Positions 23,948 to 33,195 of a stretch of 64,000 nt of DNA are shown in pieces (within the stretch, counting starts at the first letter, position 1; the number at the start of each line of letters is the position of its first letter). The notes beneath the pieces were generated by a model that did no database searches, was not told where the DNA came from, and saw only the letters and a list, made by a program, of their open reading frames with translations. The DNA comes from Alistipes sp. UBA940 (lineage in GTDB: Bacteria; Bacteroidota; Bacteroidia; Bacteroidales; Rikenellaceae). The stretch spans positions 56,032 through 120,031 of the forward strand of contig DBDE01000043.1 of the NCBI GenBank assembly GCA_002293425.1, written 5' to 3'. Made by a program: the position numbers and the translations under genes.

Positions 23948-26915
23948 GAATAACTACAAAAAGCTCAATAACATCACCGGTTGGATTGTGTTTGTTGTCG
24001 CCTTAACAGTCTATCTGACCACCGCCGCTCCGGTTGCCGATTGGTGGGACTGTATGGAGTTCACCGCAACGTCGTATAAGTTAGAGATAGGCCATCCGCC
24101 CGGAGCACCGCTCTTTATGATGATGATGAGGGTGTTCACGATGTTTGCGTCGAGCCCCGAGACGGTGGGTTTTTGGGGCAACGTGATGTCGTGTGTGATG
24201 AGCGCGCTCACCATCCTGTTTATGTTTTGGACGATAAGTCGCCTGGCGCAAAAGTTGGGGGCGGACGGTTTGACGGCCCTTGCTTCGGCGTTGGTGGGTT
24301 CGCTGGCCTATGCTTTTACCGACACTTTCTGGTTTTCGGCGGTGGAGAGCGAGGTGTACGCCACTTCGAGTATGTTCACGGCGTTGGTGGTGTGGCTGAT
24401 GATGCGCTGGGAGGAGGTGGCGGACGAGGAGGGGAATGAGCGGTGGCTGGTGCTCATCGCATACGTTATGGGGCTGTCGATCGGGGTGCATATCCTCAAT
24501 TTGCTGACTGTTCCGGCGTTGGTTTTTGTTTACTATTTCCGCAAGGCGACGCGCATCACCTGGCAGGGCGTTGCTGGGGCCGTGGTTGCCGCGGGGGGAA
24601 TATTGTTTGCCATCTATAAGGTGATTATGCCGCTCACGGTTTCGATGGGGGCGGGCATCGACCGGATTGCTGTTAACGATCTGGGTTGGCCGGTCAACAG
24701 CGGGATGGCACTGTGGTTGGCAATTTTGTTCACGGCAGTGTTTGCGGGCATTTTCGCGACCCGCCGCAGCGGCAAGAGGTTGTGGAACACCGTGTTGTTG
24801 TGTACGGCGGTGATATTGATCGGTTATAGCTCTTATGCCAGCGTGGTCATCCGGTCGAGCGTCAATCCGCCGATGAACAGCAACCGTCCCGACAATCCTT
24901 ATGCGTTGCAGGAGCTGATGGGACGCACTCAATATGGGCGTATTCCGATAGTTTACGGCCCGATGTTCGACAGTGAGATGGTCGATATGGACTATGGCTA
25001 TCGGTGGGAGATGGGCGAGGACGGCAAGTATCACCGGCGCCGATTTATTCGCGACTATGTCTATGGTTCGGGTGAGCAGGTGGCGTTTCCGCGCCTGTGG
25101 GACTTCAACGACGAGAATAACTATCGCGCCTGGCTGGGGCTCGACAAGGACGAAAGCCCAACTTACGGCGACAATCTGAGTTACTTTTTCGGCCACCAGT
25201 TCAATTTTATGTTCTGGCGATATTTTATGTGGAACTTCGTCGGGCGGCAGGACGACGTGCAGGGTCGCGGCGACATAATCCACGGCAACTGGCTGAGCGG
25301 CATCAAACCCATCGACGCCCTCTACCTCGGTCCGCAGAGCGATTTGCCGAGCGAGATTGCGAACAACAAGGGACGGAACACCTTTTTCTTTCTTCCTTTC
25401 CTGCTCGGGATTTTGGGGCTCATCTACCAGCTGAGCAAGGACAAGCGGGGTTTCACCGTCGTGATGTGGCTGTTCGTGATGATGGGTGTGGCGCTGGTGG
25501 TATACTTCAACGTTCTGCCAACGGCCGTCCGCGAAAGGGACTATATCTATGCCGGAGCTTTCTACGCCTTCTCCATCTGGATAGGACTGGGGGTGACGTG
25601 GGTGAAAGAGATAATTACGAATAGACTACGCGCGCGGGAATTTTCAACTCTTATCGCAACGGTTGTGTGTCTATCCGTTCCGCTGGTTTTGCTCTCCGAG
25701 GGTTGGGACGACCACGACCGCTCGGGGCGCAGGATAGGGCACGACTTCGGGTACAACTTCCTCGTCTCCACTCTGCCCGACGCCATTATTATGAACTTCG
25801 GCGACAACGACACGTTCCCGTTGTGGTACAATCAGGAGGTTGAAGATGTGCGCCCCGACGTGCGGATAATGAATATGAGTTACGCCGGCGCCAATTGGTA
25901 CATCGAGCAGATGCGCCACGCCTATAACAACTCCGAACCCGTTCCGATGTCGATCTCGATGGATGCTTATGCCGACAACGACTTGACCTATGTCGAGCCG
26001 CTGGTAGATTACGCTTTGGATGTTCGCACGGTTGTCGATTTTGTCTCCGACCGCCACACCGACACCCGTTGGCAGTTGGAGAGCGGTGGCTGGATCGACT
26101 ATATCCCTTCGGACGACATCACCATTCCGGTCGATAAGCAGAACGCCATCGACGCGGGCATCGTTCGTGCTGAGGATGCCCACCTGATGGTCGATTCGAT
26201 TCGGTTCACCATTCCGACCACCACGGTGCGCAAGGACCAGCTGTTGGTGCTCGACGTATTGGCAAATTTCGATTGGAGCCGCCCGATATACACCACCGCA
26301 CCCCAGATATTCACCGACCTGGGTTTGGGCGAGTGGTTGCAGGCCGACGGTTGGGCTTATCGGTTGGTGCCGATCCGCACGCCTGCCAAAGCCGAAACGG
26401 GCGAATATGGCCGCATCGACACCGAGCTGACTTACGATTTGTTGATGAACCGCTATAAATATGGCAATGCCAGCAACCCGCGGGTTTATGTCGATTACAC
26501 TTCGTTGGTCAATTTGCGATGGGTTCAGGCGCGAGAGACTTTTGTGAGGCTGGCCAACGAGTTGCTGGAGCAGGGCGATGTGGAGCGTGCGGTGGAGGTG
26601 CTTGATAGGTGTCTTACGGAGTATCCGCCCTCGAAGTTCGATTACGATTTTTGGCCGACCTATTCCATCATCGAGGCCTATTATGGGGCTGGTGCGATGG
26701 AGCGGGGCGATGTTTTGTTGGAGGATTATGCCAATGTTTTGCAGGAGTATATCAAGTATTATGGTCGGTTCGGTGGGTCGAAGTTTAGGAGTGTGGAGAC
26801 GGTTTGGATGGATTATGTGAAGTACCTTGGTGCGCTGGAGACGGTGGCCGAGTTTTATGGCCGCACCGCCCAGAAGACCCCCATCACTGACTATCTCGAC
26901 GGGCTGGTGGAGTGA
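23946..26915 (+). CDS. DUF2723 membrane protein, protein O-mannosyltransferase-like
   Basis: The 989-aa protein has about 10-12 membrane segments in its first 570 residues and a C-terminal soluble part with TPR-like helices (about 840-989). The N-terminal loop VADWWDCMEFTATSYKLEIGHPPGAPLFMM is the DUF2723 signature, with acidic residues and HPPG as in lipid-linked sugar glycosyltransferases of the GT-C type. Bacteroidota use such enzymes in general protein O-glycosylation and related steps; the acceptor here is unknown. ATG four bases after the -7 box. Confidence 0.87.
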   Translation: MNNYKKLNNITGWIVFVVALTVYLTTAAPVADWWDCMEFTATSYKLEIGHPPGAPLFMMMMRVFTMFASSPETVGFWGNVMSCVMSALTILFMFWTISRLAQKLGADGLTALASALVGSLAYAFTDTFWFSAVESEVYATSSMFTALVVWLMMRWEEVADEEGNERWLVLIAYVMGLSIGVHILNLLTVPALVFVYYFRKATRITWQGVAGAVVAAGGILFAIYKVIMPLTVSMGAGIDRIAVNDLGWPVNSGMALWLAILFTAVFAGIFATRRSGKRLWNTVLLCTAVILIGYSSYASVVIRSSVNPPMNSNRPDNPYALQELMGRTQYGRIPIVYGPMFDSEMVDMDYGYRWEMGEDGKYHRRRFIRDYVYGSGEQVAFPRLWDFNDENNYRAWLGLDKDESPTYGDNLSYFFGHQFNFMFWRYFMWNFVGRQDDVQGRGDIIHGNWLSGIKPIDALYLGPQSDLPSEIANNKGRNTFFFLPFLLGILGLIYQLSKDKRGFTVVMWLFVMMGVALVVYFNVLPTAVRERDYIYAGAFYAFSIWIGLGVTWVKEIITNRLRAREFSTLIATVVCLSVPLVLLSEGWDDHDRSGRRIGHDFGYNFLVSTLPDAIIMNFGDNDTFPLWYNQEVEDVRPDVRIMNMSYAGANWYIEQMRHAYNNSEPVPMSISMDAYADNDLTYVEPLVDYALDVRTVVDFVSDRHTDTRWQLESGGWIDYIPSDDITIPVDKQNAIDAGIVRAEDAHLMVDSIRFTIPTTTVRKDQLLVLDVLANFDWSRPIYTTAPQIFTDLGLGEWLQADGWAYRLVPIRTPAKAETGEYGRIDTELTYDLLMNRYKYGNASNPRVYVDYTSLVNLRWVQARETFVRLANELLEQGDVERAVEVLDRCLTEYPPSKFDYDFWPTYSIIEAYYGAGAMERGDVLLEDYANVLQEYIKYYGRFGGSKFRSVETVWMDYVKYLGALETVAEFYGRTAQKTPITDYLDGLVE

Positions 26916-26925
26916 AAAGTGATTT

Positions 26926-27012
26926 TTTGTTCCGCGTAGCGACGCGAACCACGCTCACGATGCCGAGGTGAGGATGACAATTTTCCATTTTCAATTTTCA
27001 ATTGTCAATTTA
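26926..27012. repeat. Composite repeat: GCGTAGCGACGC tag and AATTTTC tandem units
   Basis: TTCCGCGTAGCGACGCGAACC is followed 30 bases on by TTTTCCATTTTCAATTTTCAATTGTCAATT, another case of the tag-plus-short-tandem layout. No gene is seen between the DUF2723 stop and the tRNA. Confidence 0.5.
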
Positions 27013-27017
27013 TTTTG

Positions 27018-27025
27018 TACCTTTG
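27018..27025 (+). promoter_or_regulatory. -7 box of tRNA-Leu
   Basis: TACCTTTG, 14 bases before the tRNA. A -33 TTTG at proper spacing is not visible. Confidence 0.55.
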
Positions 27026-27039
27026 CGTCTCGGTTTTTT

Positions 27040-27123
27040 GCCCAGGTGGTGGAATTGGTAGACACGCCACTTTGAGGGGGTGGTGCCGGTTACGGTGTGT
27101 GAGTTCGAATCTCGTCCTGGGCA
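27040..27123 (+). tRNA. tRNA-Leu (GAG)
   Basis: GCCCAGG ... CCTGGGC acceptor stem, D arm TGGTGGAATTGGTAGACAC, anticodon loop with GAG, a long variable arm and T arm GAGTTCGAATCTC. 84 bases, class II. CCA is not encoded. Confidence 0.95.
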
Positions 27124-27133
27124 CAAAGCAACG

Positions 27134-27158
27134 AAAGGGGAACAGCGGGTTCCCCTTT
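27134..27158. terminator. Hairpin terminator between tRNA-Leu and the GNAT gene
   Basis: AAAGGGGAAC, 5-base loop, GTTCCCCTTT: a perfect 10-bp stem between two convergent genes. The minus-strand side is followed by TCGTTGCTTTG, so it may serve both directions; T tracts are weak. Confidence 0.55.
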
Positions 27159-27175
27159 CCTCGTTATGATTATCG

Positions 27176-28018
27176 TCATAATCGTTTTATCATTTCGAAC
27201 TGTTTGCCTGCGAGCGGAATACTTAGGGCTTGCAGGAAACCGGCCAAAGTCTCATCTCGGCCAATTTCGGTGTTGATGCACTTTATGCCGGAAGCACGGT
27301 TTTGCCGCAACATTTCTCCGAGCAACGCCGAGCCGATGCCCTGTCGCCGATGGCTTTCCGCAACTGCTATCTGGGTGATGTCGCCCGCCGCAGGTTCGAA
27401 GATCACATAGCCGACGAGCCGGTCGCCGTCGAATGCGCCGAGGGTGATGAAATCCTTGGGAGCGCGTTCGATGGCCTCGAAACTGTTCTGCCACGACGGA
27501 GTGAAGTCCCAAAATTTTTCCGCAATCCCCCGTATTTCCGCAAGTGCGACACTCGCAACTCTCATCCCGACGCTCGGAATGGCCGAGGGCTGCCCCCTGA
27601 AGTAGTTGAACTCGCGGCTAACTTCAAAGCCCAGCCGCCGATAGACCGACACCGCCGCCGTGTTGTGCTGCAACACCTCCAACAGATATTGCGCGACCCC
27701 CGCCGCCCGCAGATGCGGAAGCGAAGCCTCGAATATCTGCGTGGCGAACCCCTTGCCCCGATGCTCCGGCAGTGTCCCTGTTCCGGTGTCGTAAGCAGTC
27801 GGCACACCGTCGAAAGTCCCGATACCATTCAAAGTGAACCCCGCAATCCGCCCGCCGGAATCGAAAGCCGCAAACGAAAGCGCGGGATCGAAACCACGCC
27901 GCCGAAGCATTGTCCGCAACTCTTTGGGCGAAATTTGAACCTCGTAAGTGGCAAACGCCGCCCCGAAAGCCTCCGCAAGTACATCGAACTCGACCCCCGA
28001 AAGTGATTTGATCTCCAT
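27176..28018 (-). CDS. GNAT acetyltransferase, two-domain
   Basis: The 280-aa protein has two GNAT modules: the first with TGTLPEHRGKGFATQIF (acetyl-CoA loop) and EVLQHNTAAVSVYRRLGFE, the second with ITQIAVAESHRRQGIGSALL. I start it at the ATG at 28018; the GTG at 28027 lies within a -7 box (TAACTTTG, 28034-28027) and cannot be transcribed. Substrate unknown. Confidence 0.87.
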   Translation of the reverse strand: MEIKSLSGVEFDVLAEAFGAAFATYEVQISPKELRTMLRRRGFDPALSFAAFDSGGRIAGFTLNGIGTFDGVPTAYDTGTGTLPEHRGKGFATQIFEASLPHLRAAGVAQYLLEVLQHNTAAVSVYRRLGFEVSREFNYFRGQPSAIPSVGMRVASVALAEIRGIAEKFWDFTPSWQNSFEAIERAPKDFITLGAFDGDRLVGYVIFEPAAGDITQIAVAESHRRQGIGSALLGEMLRQNRASGIKCINTEIGRDETLAGFLQALSIPLAGKQFEMIKRL

Positions 28019-28177
28019 AACAAACACAAAGTTATTTAACTTTTTGAAAGTCTGAAATTTTATCTATTTTTACAACTCGATCTCGCAGGATTAACGGGAG
28101 GTCTGCCGAGGTGGAAAAATCTTCGCCTCGCTTAATGAGGCAGGAAAAGATGAGTTAAGGCAAAAATATAACCTGAA

Positions 28178-28624
28178 ATGACAACACAAGAAAAAATAGC
28201 ATCGACGGCGCCGTGCGGGCTCGATTGCTTCAATTGCGCATCGCACACAGCGAACATCACGCCCGAATATCGCGCACGGGTGGCCGAACTATTCGGCGTT
28301 GCGCCCGAGGATACGGGTTGCAACGGCGGTTGCCGCGCCGTGAAGGGACATTGTCTGTGGACTAACGGTTTGTGTGCCACTTACGCCTGCGCGGAATCGA
28401 AGGGCGTGGAGTATTGCTTCGAGTGCGACGAGTTTCCGTGTCGCCGATTGGCACCCTCGATCGACAGTGCGGTGCAGAACTATCCCCACAACTATAAACT
28501 TTTCAACCTGTGCCGGATGAAGGCCGTCGGGGTGGAGAATTGGATCGAGAACGACGCTGATTGGGTGCGCGAGATGTACTCCAAAGGCAGGTTCGTGGTG
28601 GGCGATAGTCCGGTAAAAAAATGA
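28178..28624 (+). CDS. DUF3795 cysteine-rich protein
   Basis: The 148-aa protein has the DUF3795 pattern: APCGLDCFNCASH, GCNGGCRAVKGHC, CATYACAESKGVEYCFECDEFPCRRL. The paired Cys residues suggest zinc or iron-sulfur binding. Function of the family is not known to me. First gene of a run of five short genes; overlaps the next by ATGA. The preceding 150 bases hold no gene, only a hairpin GCCTCGCTTAATGAGGC. Confidence 0.85.
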   Translation: MTTQEKIASTAPCGLDCFNCASHTANITPEYRARVAELFGVAPEDTGCNGGCRAVKGHCLWTNGLCATYACAESKGVEYCFECDEFPCRRLAPSIDSAVQNYPHNYKLFNLCRMKAVGVENWIENDADWVREMYSKGRFVVGDSPVKK

Positions 28625-29106
28625 GACCGACGCTTTATGTCTTCTCCGGTTTGCCGGGGTCGGGAAAATCGGCGTTGGCGCGGTTGCTGGCGACGGAGCG
28701 CGGGGCGGCGTGGTTGCGCATCGACACTATCGAACAGGGATTGAGGGATTTGTGTGGGTTCGAGCCGCAGGGCGAGGGGTACAGGTTGGCTTATCGCATT
28801 GCGGCGGACAATTTGCGGGCGGGTCTGAGCGTTGTTGCCGATTCGTGCAATCCGATCGAGTTGACGCGGCGTGAGTGGGAGGCGGTAGCGGCCGAAAACG
28901 GTGCGATGGCGGTGAATATCGAGGTTGTGTGTTCCGACCGTGAGGAGCATAGGCGGCGGATTGAGGCGCGCGGTTGGCCTGCGTGGAGCGAGGTCGAAAA
29001 CCGCGAATATCACCCGTGGAGCCGCGAGCACATCACCATCGACACGGCGGGCCGGACCGCCCGACAGAGTTTTGAAGAGTTAAACCGAAAAATAGAACAG
29101 TTATGA
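28621..29106 (+). CDS. P-loop kinase-like ATP-binding protein
   Basis: The 161-aa protein has Walker A FSGLPGSGKSALARLLA (about 8-23), RIDTIEQGLRDL, and SVVADSCNPIELTRREW, the layout of small zeta-toxin/Ykr-like kinases (AAA_33). The acceptor substrate cannot be predicted. It overlaps both neighbours by 4 bases. Confidence 0.8.
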   Translation: MRPTLYVFSGLPGSGKSALARLLATERGAAWLRIDTIEQGLRDLCGFEPQGEGYRLAYRIAADNLRAGLSVVADSCNPIELTRREWEAVAAENGAMAVNIEVVCSDREEHRRRIEARGWPAWSEVENREYHPWSREHITIDTAGRTARQSFEELNRKIEQL

Positions 29107-29501
29107 AATTCAACAACGTAAGATTATTGGTGCGGGACTATCGGAAGTGTTTCGATTTCTACGCCCAGAAGCTTGGTTTGGAGCCGCTGTGGGACATCGA
29201 GGAGTGTTACGGCGCGTTCAAGGTGGCCGACGGGATCGAGGGGTTGTCCATCTTTTTGAGCGATTATATGGCCCCGGTGGTCGGGAATGCTGATGCGCAA
29301 CAGCCTGTCAGGGGTCGCGATAAGTCGATGGTTTGTTTCGAGGTACCCGACGTGGACGACACCTATCGGACGCTTCGTTCTAAGGGGGTTGTTTTTGTGA
29401 ACGAGCCTGTCGATATGCCCGGTTGGGGAATGCGCGTCGTCCATCTGCGTGACCCGGAAGAGAACCTGATCGAGTTGTATACCCCACTGCAAGCCAATTA
29501 G
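29103..29501 (+). CDS. VOC/glyoxalase-fold protein
   Basis: The 132-aa protein shows the paired beta-alpha-beta-beta-beta modules: NVRLLVRDYRKCFDFYAQKLGLEPLWD and FEVPDVDDTYRTLRSKGVVFV, PGWGMRVVHLRDPEENLIELYTP. Members bind a metal and act in glyoxalase, dioxygenase or resistance reactions; the metal ligands are only partly typical, so the activity is open. Confidence 0.83.
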   Translation: MKFNNVRLLVRDYRKCFDFYAQKLGLEPLWDIEECYGAFKVADGIEGLSIFLSDYMAPVVGNADAQQPVRGRDKSMVCFEVPDVDDTYRTLRSKGVVFVNEPVDMPGWGMRVVHLRDPEENLIELYTPLQAN

Positions 29502-29503
29502 AA

Positions 29504-29923
29504 ATGAAACAGTTGACAGAATCACTCGAAAAATTGATCGACAAACAAAGCGTTAGCTTTATAAGCTCTGTCGATGAAAATGGCTTTCCGAACACAAAGG
29601 CGATGTTGGCTCCCGTCGAGCGGGAAGGTATCAAAACGTTTTATTGGCATACCAACAGTCCGTCGATGAGAGTAAAGCAATACCGAGCTAATCCGAAGGC
29701 TTGCATCTATTTTTGCGACGAGTTGTCTTTTCGCGGAGTTATGCTTAAAGGAACGATGGAGGTCGTCGATGACCCTGCCGTTAGAAAAGAGATTTGGAAA
29801 GAGGAGTTTTCCATCTACTATGAGGGCGGAATGGATGGCGGTGATTTCATAGTTTTGAAATTTACGGCAGAAACGGGAAGATTGTACGGTAATTACCATT
29901 CGGAAGATTTCGCGATCAAATAA
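29504..29923 (+). CDS. Pyridoxamine 5'-phosphate oxidase-like flavin protein
   Basis: The 139-aa protein has the split-barrel start LIDKQSVSFISSVDENGFPNTKAMLAP and FYWHTNSPSMRVKQYRANPKACIYF, typical of general-stress-protein-26/PNPOx-like flavin-binding proteins. It follows the VOC gene by 2 bases. Cofactor and substrate are not settled by sequence. Confidence 0.83.
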   Translation: MKQLTESLEKLIDKQSVSFISSVDENGFPNTKAMLAPVEREGIKTFYWHTNSPSMRVKQYRANPKACIYFCDELSFRGVMLKGTMEVVDDPAVRKEIWKEEFSIYYEGGMDGGDFIVLKFTAETGRLYGNYHSEDFAIK

Positions 29924-29965
29924 ATATGCTGAACAGATTAATAACTGAATAAAAAACAACAACTA

Positions 29966-30244
29966 ATGGAAACCACACACATTTGTCAAAGCTGCGGGAT
30001 GAATATGCGCACCGCAGAGGATTTAGGGACTGATGCCGACGGCACCCAGAACCACGATTATTGCCACTATTGCTATCAGAACGGCGCCTTCACGCGCGAC
30101 GTGACGATCGACGAGATGGTGGAAATGAACTTGCAATTCCTCGACCACTGGAATGCCGAGACGGGCAACAATTTCACTGCCGACGAGGCGCGCCCGATCC
30201 TTCGCGAATTCCTGTCAACGCTGAAAAGATGGCGGGAAGAATGA
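29966..30244 (+). CDS. Small zinc-ribbon protein
   Basis: The 92-aa protein starts HICQSCGMNM and continues NHDYCHYCYQNGAF, two CxxC pairs of a zinc ribbon, followed by a helical tail. Common in Bacteroidota and Firmicutes, role unknown; the domain may bind zinc and act as a partner protein. Last gene of the run. Confidence 0.8.
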   Translation: METTHICQSCGMNMRTAEDLGTDADGTQNHDYCHYCYQNGAFTRDVTIDEMVEMNLQFLDHWNAETGNNFTADEARPILREFLSTLKRWREE

Positions 30245-30274
30245 CCACGGCGGGGTGGTAGCTTCTGCGTTAGC

Positions 30275-30340
30275 TTGTTCCGCGTATCTTGGGCGCCGCG
30301 TAGCCACTCGTCTCTCGTCTCTCGTCACTCGTCACTCGTA
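30275..30340. repeat. 7-bp tandem repeat ACTCGTC/TCTCGTC
   Basis: CACTCGTCTCTCGTCTCTCG and following units give about five copies of a 7-bp unit, preceded by GCCGCGTAGCC (tag-like). Just before it, CGGGGTGGTAGCT at 30251-30263 matches the end of the element inside mqnC (38275-38287). Confidence 0.65.
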
Positions 30341-30365
30341 ATTGTTTTGTTTGGTCCATTGCTCT

Positions 30366-30564
30366 TTACGCAGGGCGAATGCACCGGACGGAGAAACGAG
30401 CGGTCTTAGTGGTATTGCTGGCTGGGATGACTTGCGTGCTTGTGAAGGTCAGGTCGTAGGCGTAGGAGGTATTGGATGGCTCCCGAGTAGCAGACCAGTA
30501 ATAACCGGCCGAGCTCTGAAGGGCGCCGCTGCCAAAGCGGCCTGAAGCTGAGAAGATCATATCA
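30366..30564 (-). pseudogene. Fragment of a lectin-like/major-paralogous domain protein
   Basis: An open frame after the miaB stop encodes SASGRFGSGALQSSAGYYWS, then YAYDLTF and ends ARFSVRCIRPA. This is the C-terminal end of the same fold as the DGR target domain (which ends FSVRCLAQ), but nothing upstream belongs to it: the frame runs back into miaB. It reads as the remnant of a lost or rearranged gene. An ATG overlapping the miaB stop could give a 65-residue peptide; I think that unlikely to be functional. Confidence 0.6.
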
Positions 30565-31870
30565 CCTCGCCTTGCAGCGTAGCGGAAGAGCAACCGGTGA
30601 CGCGGACTCGCAGATAATCGCCCGCGCGATGCTCCGCGCCATCCGCCCCAAAACGCCCGACCACGACAACCTTATTCTGCGACGTACGCCCAAAAACCCG
30701 CTCCGACGACCTCTTCGACACCCCCTCAACCAAAATCTCGAACTCACGCCCCACATCGCGCCGATTCGAAGCCAACGACAACTCATTCTGCAACCCAATG
30801 ATCTCGGCCAACCGAGCCGTCTTCACCGCCTCCGCAACATCGTCCGCCATAGTCCGCGCCGCAACAGTGTCCGGCCGCTCGGAGTACTTAAACATATAAG
30901 CAAACTCATACCCAACCTCCCGCATCAACGACAACGTGGCCGCGTGATCCTCAGCCGTCTCGCCGCAAAATCCGGCAATCACATCGGTCGAAATAGCGCA
31001 ATCGGGCATCACCCGCCGAATAGCCGCAATACGGTCGAGATACCACTCGCGCGTATATTTCCGGTTCATCAGCTCCAACATACGCGTGCTGCCGCTCTGC
31101 GCCGGAAGGTGAATGGCACGGCAAATATTGGGCGTGGCGGCCATCACCTCCAACAGCCTGTCGGTCAAATCCTTGGGGTGCGACGTGGCAAACCGAACAC
31201 GCAAAAGTGGACTCACCGCCGCCACCCGCCGCAAAAGTTCGGGAAAGTCGACCTGTTCAAAAGTGTATGAATTGACATTCTGTCCCAGCAACGTCACCTC
31301 GCGGTAACCGGCCGCAAACAGCTCGCCCACCTCGCGCAAAATGGTCTGCGGATCGCGACTCCGCTCCCGTCCGCGCGTGTAGGGCACCACGCAATAAGAG
31401 CAAAAATTGTTGCACCCGCGCATAATCGACACAAACGCACTCACACCCCGTTCATCGAGCCTGACAGGCGAAATCTCGGCATAGGTCTCCTCCTTGCTCA
31501 GCTCGGTGTTCACCCCGCCGCCCTGCGCAAGCAATTCCGGCAACGAGCGATAACCGTCGGGGCCCACAACCAGGTCGACCGCCGGACGCTCAGTCAGGAT
31601 CTGCTCCCTCAACCGCTCGGCCATACAGCCCAAAATACCCAGCACGGTGCCCTGACGACGCTTTTTCAGCGCGCCCAACTCATCCAGCCGATGCCACACC
31701 CGCTCCTCGGCATTGTCGCGAATGGAGCAGGTGTTGAGCAAAACCACGTCGGCATCGCGCACATCCGAAGCGCGCTCGAAGCCCCCCGTGCCGCACAAAA
31801 TCGCCATCACGGTCTCGCTGTCGACCACGTTCATCTGGCACCCGTATGTCTCGATCCAAACTCGTTTCAT
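30557..31870 (-). CDS. miaB: tRNA-2-methylthio-N6-dimethylallyladenosine synthase
   Basis: The 437-aa radical-SAM enzyme has an N-terminal domain with Cys at ETYGCQMN, LLNTCSIR and LGCMAE (second iron-sulfur cluster), the radical SAM CNNFCSYC motif, and a C-terminal TRAM domain. It methylthiolates A37 of tRNAs reading UNN codons. It follows the DUF1080 gene by 18 bases and probably shares its transcript. Confidence 0.95.
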   Translation of the reverse strand: MKRVWIETYGCQMNVVDSETVMAILCGTGGFERASDVRDADVVLLNTCSIRDNAEERVWHRLDELGALKKRRQGTVLGILGCMAERLREQILTERPAVDLVVGPDGYRSLPELLAQGGGVNTELSKEETYAEISPVRLDERGVSAFVSIMRGCNNFCSYCVVPYTRGRERSRDPQTILREVGELFAAGYREVTLLGQNVNSYTFEQVDFPELLRRVAAVSPLLRVRFATSHPKDLTDRLLEVMAATPNICRAIHLPAQSGSTRMLELMNRKYTREWYLDRIAAIRRVMPDCAISTDVIAGFCGETAEDHAATLSLMREVGYEFAYMFKYSERPDTVAARTMADDVAEAVKTARLAEIIGLQNELSLASNRRDVGREFEILVEGVSKRSSERVFGRTSQNKVVVVGRFGADGAEHRAGDYLRVRVTGCSSATLQGEVI

Positions 31871-31888
31871 TTCCGAACTCGAATAACC

Positions 31889-33145
31889 TTACAGAGTGGT
31901 CAGTCGCAAATTGCGGAACAGCACCTTGATGCCGCCGCCGTCGTGGATTTGCAAAGCCAGGCGACCCTGTTTTTTGGTGAACGCAACGTCGGTAAAGTCG
32001 GTCACCAACTCCCCGTTGAGCCAAACCTGCGCCGTATCGCCCACAACCTTCACCCGCATAGTGTTCCACCCATCCACCAGCTTATCCTCCGCCGGACGGG
32101 TCAACCAACCGCGACCATAGCTCTCGTAAATTCCGCCCGAGTCGTGACCAGCCGGAGCAACCTCCACCTGCCAGCCGTTGACCATCGCGGGCGGCAAAAC
32201 TATCGAGCGGAAGAAGAAGCCGCTGTTGCCGTTGGAGAGTTGATTGAACTCGAATGTGGCGTCGAAATCGTCATAATATTCCCTTGTCGCAAGGTAGCCG
32301 TATTGCTTGTCCTCGCCGCTCTCGACAACGATGCACCCATCCTCGACGTAGAACTTTTCGGTGCCGTAGACCACCCAATTATCGAGATCGGTGCCATTGA
32401 ACAGCTCCACTTCACGACCGGCTTTGCGCGGCAACTCTTTGATCTTCACATTGCGGAACGAGGCCGGATAGCCGTGGTCCTGCAAGCAAATCAAACCCCG
32501 ATGCGCAAGTCCGTATTCGGGCGCATGGGCCCACTTGCCACTATCGCGGCGGGCAAACCAATCGTCGGTCCACGCCTCATATTCGATGGTCTTCACCCCG
32601 TTGAGCCAATACTCGACGTGGCCGTTGTCGAAGATAATTTCGGACCTGTTCCACTCCCCGGGAGGGTTGATAGTGACGGTCGAGTGGTCGGGCAAGTACA
32701 TCGCATAGTCGACCCCCATACTCTGCCAATCGGCCAGCTTTTCGCCTGTCTGCGCTTCATAGCCTTCGACGTCGATGAGCTGATATTCGGGTCCGGTGAT
32801 GTACGGAACGGTAAACTCGGGCCGCTCGACAACGTGGTACAGGATGCCGCTGTTGCCGCCCTCTGACAACTTCCAGTCGATGCTGAAGTGGAAATTCTCA
32901 TACTCGCGGTCGGTGACGATATAGCCACTCGCGTCGCTGCCACTGCCGTCGGCCTGAATCGCGCCGTCCACCACGTGCCAACCCGTCAACCCGACAGCGT
33001 TGAAATTGCGCCACCCGTCCAGCGATTGTCCGTCGAACAGCAACTGCCACCCGTCGGCCGTCTCGGCCTCGGTCAACACATTGGTCTTCTGTCCGCAAGC
33101 AGACAAAACTAAAAGTAAAAAACTAAAAACTAAAAACTGTTTCAT
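31889..33145 (-). CDS. DUF1080 (3-keto-disaccharide hydrolase-like) lipoprotein
   Basis: The ATG at 33145 (MKQFLVFSFLLLVLSAC) gives a 418-aa lipoprotein. It holds two DUF1080 concanavalin-like modules: GWQLLFDGQSLDGWRNFN with EYQLIDVEGYE, and VELFNGTDLDNWVVYG with VAPAGHDSGGIYE. The family is linked to 3-keto-glycoside hydrolysis in Bacteroidota. The frame is open further upstream to 33289 but passes through aroE and a repeat, so that part is not coding. Confidence 0.87.
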   Translation of the reverse strand: MKQFLVFSFLLLVLSACGQKTNVLTEAETADGWQLLFDGQSLDGWRNFNAVGLTGWHVVDGAIQADGSGSDASGYIVTDREYENFHFSIDWKLSEGGNSGILYHVVERPEFTVPYITGPEYQLIDVEGYEAQTGEKLADWQSMGVDYAMYLPDHSTVTINPPGEWNRSEIIFDNGHVEYWLNGVKTIEYEAWTDDWFARRDSGKWAHAPEYGLAHRGLICLQDHGYPASFRNVKIKELPRKAGREVELFNGTDLDNWVVYGTEKFYVEDGCIVVESGEDKQYGYLATREYYDDFDATFEFNQLSNGNSGFFFRSIVLPPAMVNGWQVEVAPAGHDSGGIYESYGRGWLTRPAEDKLVDGWNTMRVKVVGDTAQVWLNGELVTDFTDVAFTKKQGRLALQIHDGGGIKVLFRNLRLTTL

Positions 33146-33195
33146 AATATTTAGATAATTTAGGTAATTTAGGTAATCGGCTAACGCGACGCTTT
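33105..33195. repeat. Tandem AAAACTA and AATTTAGGT units with TAACGCGACGC tag
   Basis: AAAAACTAAAAACTAAAAAC is followed by TAATTTAGGTAATTTAGGTAATCGG and GCTAACGCGACGC. The tag forms the last codons and stop of aroE (KKASR-stop). Confidence 0.55.
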
